DNA of 64,000 nt from contig NZ_JAPDOD010000026.1 in the NCBI RefSeq assembly GCF_027587205.1, forward strand, positions 1 to 64,000. The letters run 5' to 3'. Within the stretch, counting starts at the first letter, position 1, and the number at the start of each line of letters is the position of its first letter. Of this stretch, positions 63,131 through 64,000 are shown piece by piece. A program made the position numbers and the translations under genes. The notes below the pieces were generated by a model that was given only the letters and a program-made list of their open reading frames with translations, had not been told where the DNA came from and ran no database searches. Origin of the DNA: Solirubrobacter ginsenosidimutans. Its GTDB lineage: Bacteria > Actinomycetota > Thermoleophilia > Solirubrobacterales > Solirubrobacteraceae.

Positions 63131-64000
63131 ATGCCGAGCCTGCCACGGAGCCCATTCGGTCGGCGCGGTCGCGCCGCCGCTGAGGTCACCCCCGAACGCA
63201 CCGAGCCGCGCGTCGACATCGTCGAGTCGCCCGGCCTGCGGTGGATCAACATCGAGCGCCCTCGCGCCCTCGAGCAGACGTGGCTCGAGGAGCACTTCGA
63301 CTTCCACGCCCTCGACTACGAGGACGTCCGCTCGCGCAACCAGCGCCCGAAGGTCGATGAGTACGACGACTACCTGTTCATCGTGCTGCACTTCCCGCGC
63401 TACGACAAGGTCGTCTCGCGCCTGAACGCGGCGGAGGTCGACATGTTCGTCGGCCCCGACTTCCTGATCACGCTGCCCAACGAGCCGCTGCAGACGATCG
63501 ACTACCTGTTCGAGCGCTGCCGCACCAACGAGGAACTGCGCGAATCGCTGTTCTCCAAGGGCCCCGGTTACCTGCTCTACAAGATCGTCGATGACTGCGT
63601 CGACGCCTCGTTTCCGATGCTGGGCAAGATCGGCAACAAGCTCGAGCGCATCGAGGAGGAGATCTTCACGGGCGAGGGCGACGACGTCGTGCGCGACATC
63701 TCAAACGCCAAGCAGGAGATCATCAACTTCCGCAAGATCGTCCGCCCGCAGCGGCTGGCGTTCCGCGACCTCGAGCGCAACAAGGCGCGCTACATCGCCG
63801 AGGACCTCGACATCTACTTCGACGACCTGATCGATGGTTCCGAGCGTGCCTGGGACATGCTCGAGAACTACAAGGAGGTCGTCGAGGGCCTGGAGTCGAC
63901 CAACGAGTCGGCGATCGCCCATCGCACCAACGAGACCTTCCGCGTCCTGACCGCGATCTCGCTGATCTTCCTCCCGCTGACGCTGATCGCCAGCGTGTTC
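63131..64000 (+). CDS. corA: CorA-family divalent metal transporter (partial, runs off window)
   Basis: The first 290 residues of a CorA Mg2+/Co2+ transporter: SPGLRWINIERPRALEQTWL, then HFPRYDK and a long helical funnel (AKQEIINFRKIVRPQRLAF, ERAWDMLENYKEVVEGLEST). The window ends at AISLIFLPLTLIASVF, the first membrane helix just before the Gly-Met-Asn motif. The first in-frame ATG is 63131, without a ribosome-binding site; the better-placed ATG at 63094 is in another frame. Confidence 0.9.
   Translation, partial: MPSLPRSPFGRRGRAAAEVTPERTEPRVDIVESPGLRWINIERPRALEQTWLEEHFDFHALDYEDVRSRNQRPKVDEYDDYLFIVLHFPRYDKVVSRLNAAEVDMFVGPDFLITLPNEPLQTIDYLFERCRTNEELRESLFSKGPGYLLYKIVDDCVDASFPMLGKIGNKLERIEEEIFTGEGDDVVRDISNAKQEIINFRKIVRPQRLAFRDLERNKARYIAEDLDIYFDDLIDGSERAWDMLENYKEVVEGLESTNESAIAHRTNETFRVLTAISLIFLPLTLIASVF

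Overview
The window is very GC-rich chromosomal DNA with actinobacterial markers: a mycobacterial-type integration host factor (mihF) next to gmk and rpoZ, the PyrR-controlled pyr operon, MoxR/DUF58/transglutaminase genes and a TANNNT-type leaderless promoter style. Secreted proteins with basic Lys-rich tails and the gene mix suggest a deep-branching actinobacterium of the Thermoleophilia (Solirubrobacter/Conexibacter-like). That placement is an inference; no rRNA gene is present.

Layout. From about 0.5 to 38 kb nearly everything is read leftward and is housekeeping. The pyrimidine operon (pyrR-pyrB-pyrC-carA-carB, with a PyrR RNA site over the pyrR ribosome-binding site) is followed by mihF-gmk-rpoZ-coaBC, then moxR-DUF58-transglutaminase-TPR, then a terminator-like hairpin. 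After it come rimP-nusA-ylxR-infB-DUF503-rbfA-DHH phosphoesterase-truB-ribF-GGDEF-rpsO. About 6 kb of redox and stress genes (peroxiredoxin, DsbA-like, ECF sigma/anti-sigma, cupredoxin, SRPBCC, FAD amine-oxidase-fold enzyme, saccharopine-dehydrogenase-like) separates rpsO from pnp, which is followed by an M16 protease, dapB and a stand-alone LigD polymerase domain.

From 38 to 46 kb lie ribonuclease Z, a NarL-type histidine kinase, and a leftward operon of ArsR regulator, MFS transporter, circularly permuted ATP-grasp, alpha-E and transglutaminase-like protein plus an unknown 221-residue protein (a predicted peptide-ligation cluster). A tRNA-Arg(CCG) at 46.5 kb is followed by about 1 kb of sparse sequence with a gene remnant. 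From 47.6 to 58.3 kb is an accessory region: unknown proteins, a DppA-type D-aminopeptidase, a thrombospondin-3-like secreted protein, a 1,244-residue M14 carboxypeptidase with a collagen-like segment, a stand-alone B12 photosensor-like protein, a GNAT enzyme and two paralogous proteins of about 55 residues that share a motif I do not recognise.

The most striking unit is at 58.2-63.0 kb. A clear SAM (S-box) riboswitch heads a leftward operon of a threonine-synthase-like PLP enzyme, a ubiquitin-like sulfur carrier ending Gly-Gly-Ala, and methylenetetrahydrofolate reductase. A SAM switch makes little sense for threonine synthesis. The Gly-Gly-Ala tail matches the HcyS-Ala sulfur carrier of the Wolinella thiocarboxylate route to homocysteine. 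I propose a methionine pathway in which a ThrC-fold enzyme makes homocysteine from O-phosphohomoserine and a protein thiocarboxylate. The window ends inside a CorA-type transporter gene.
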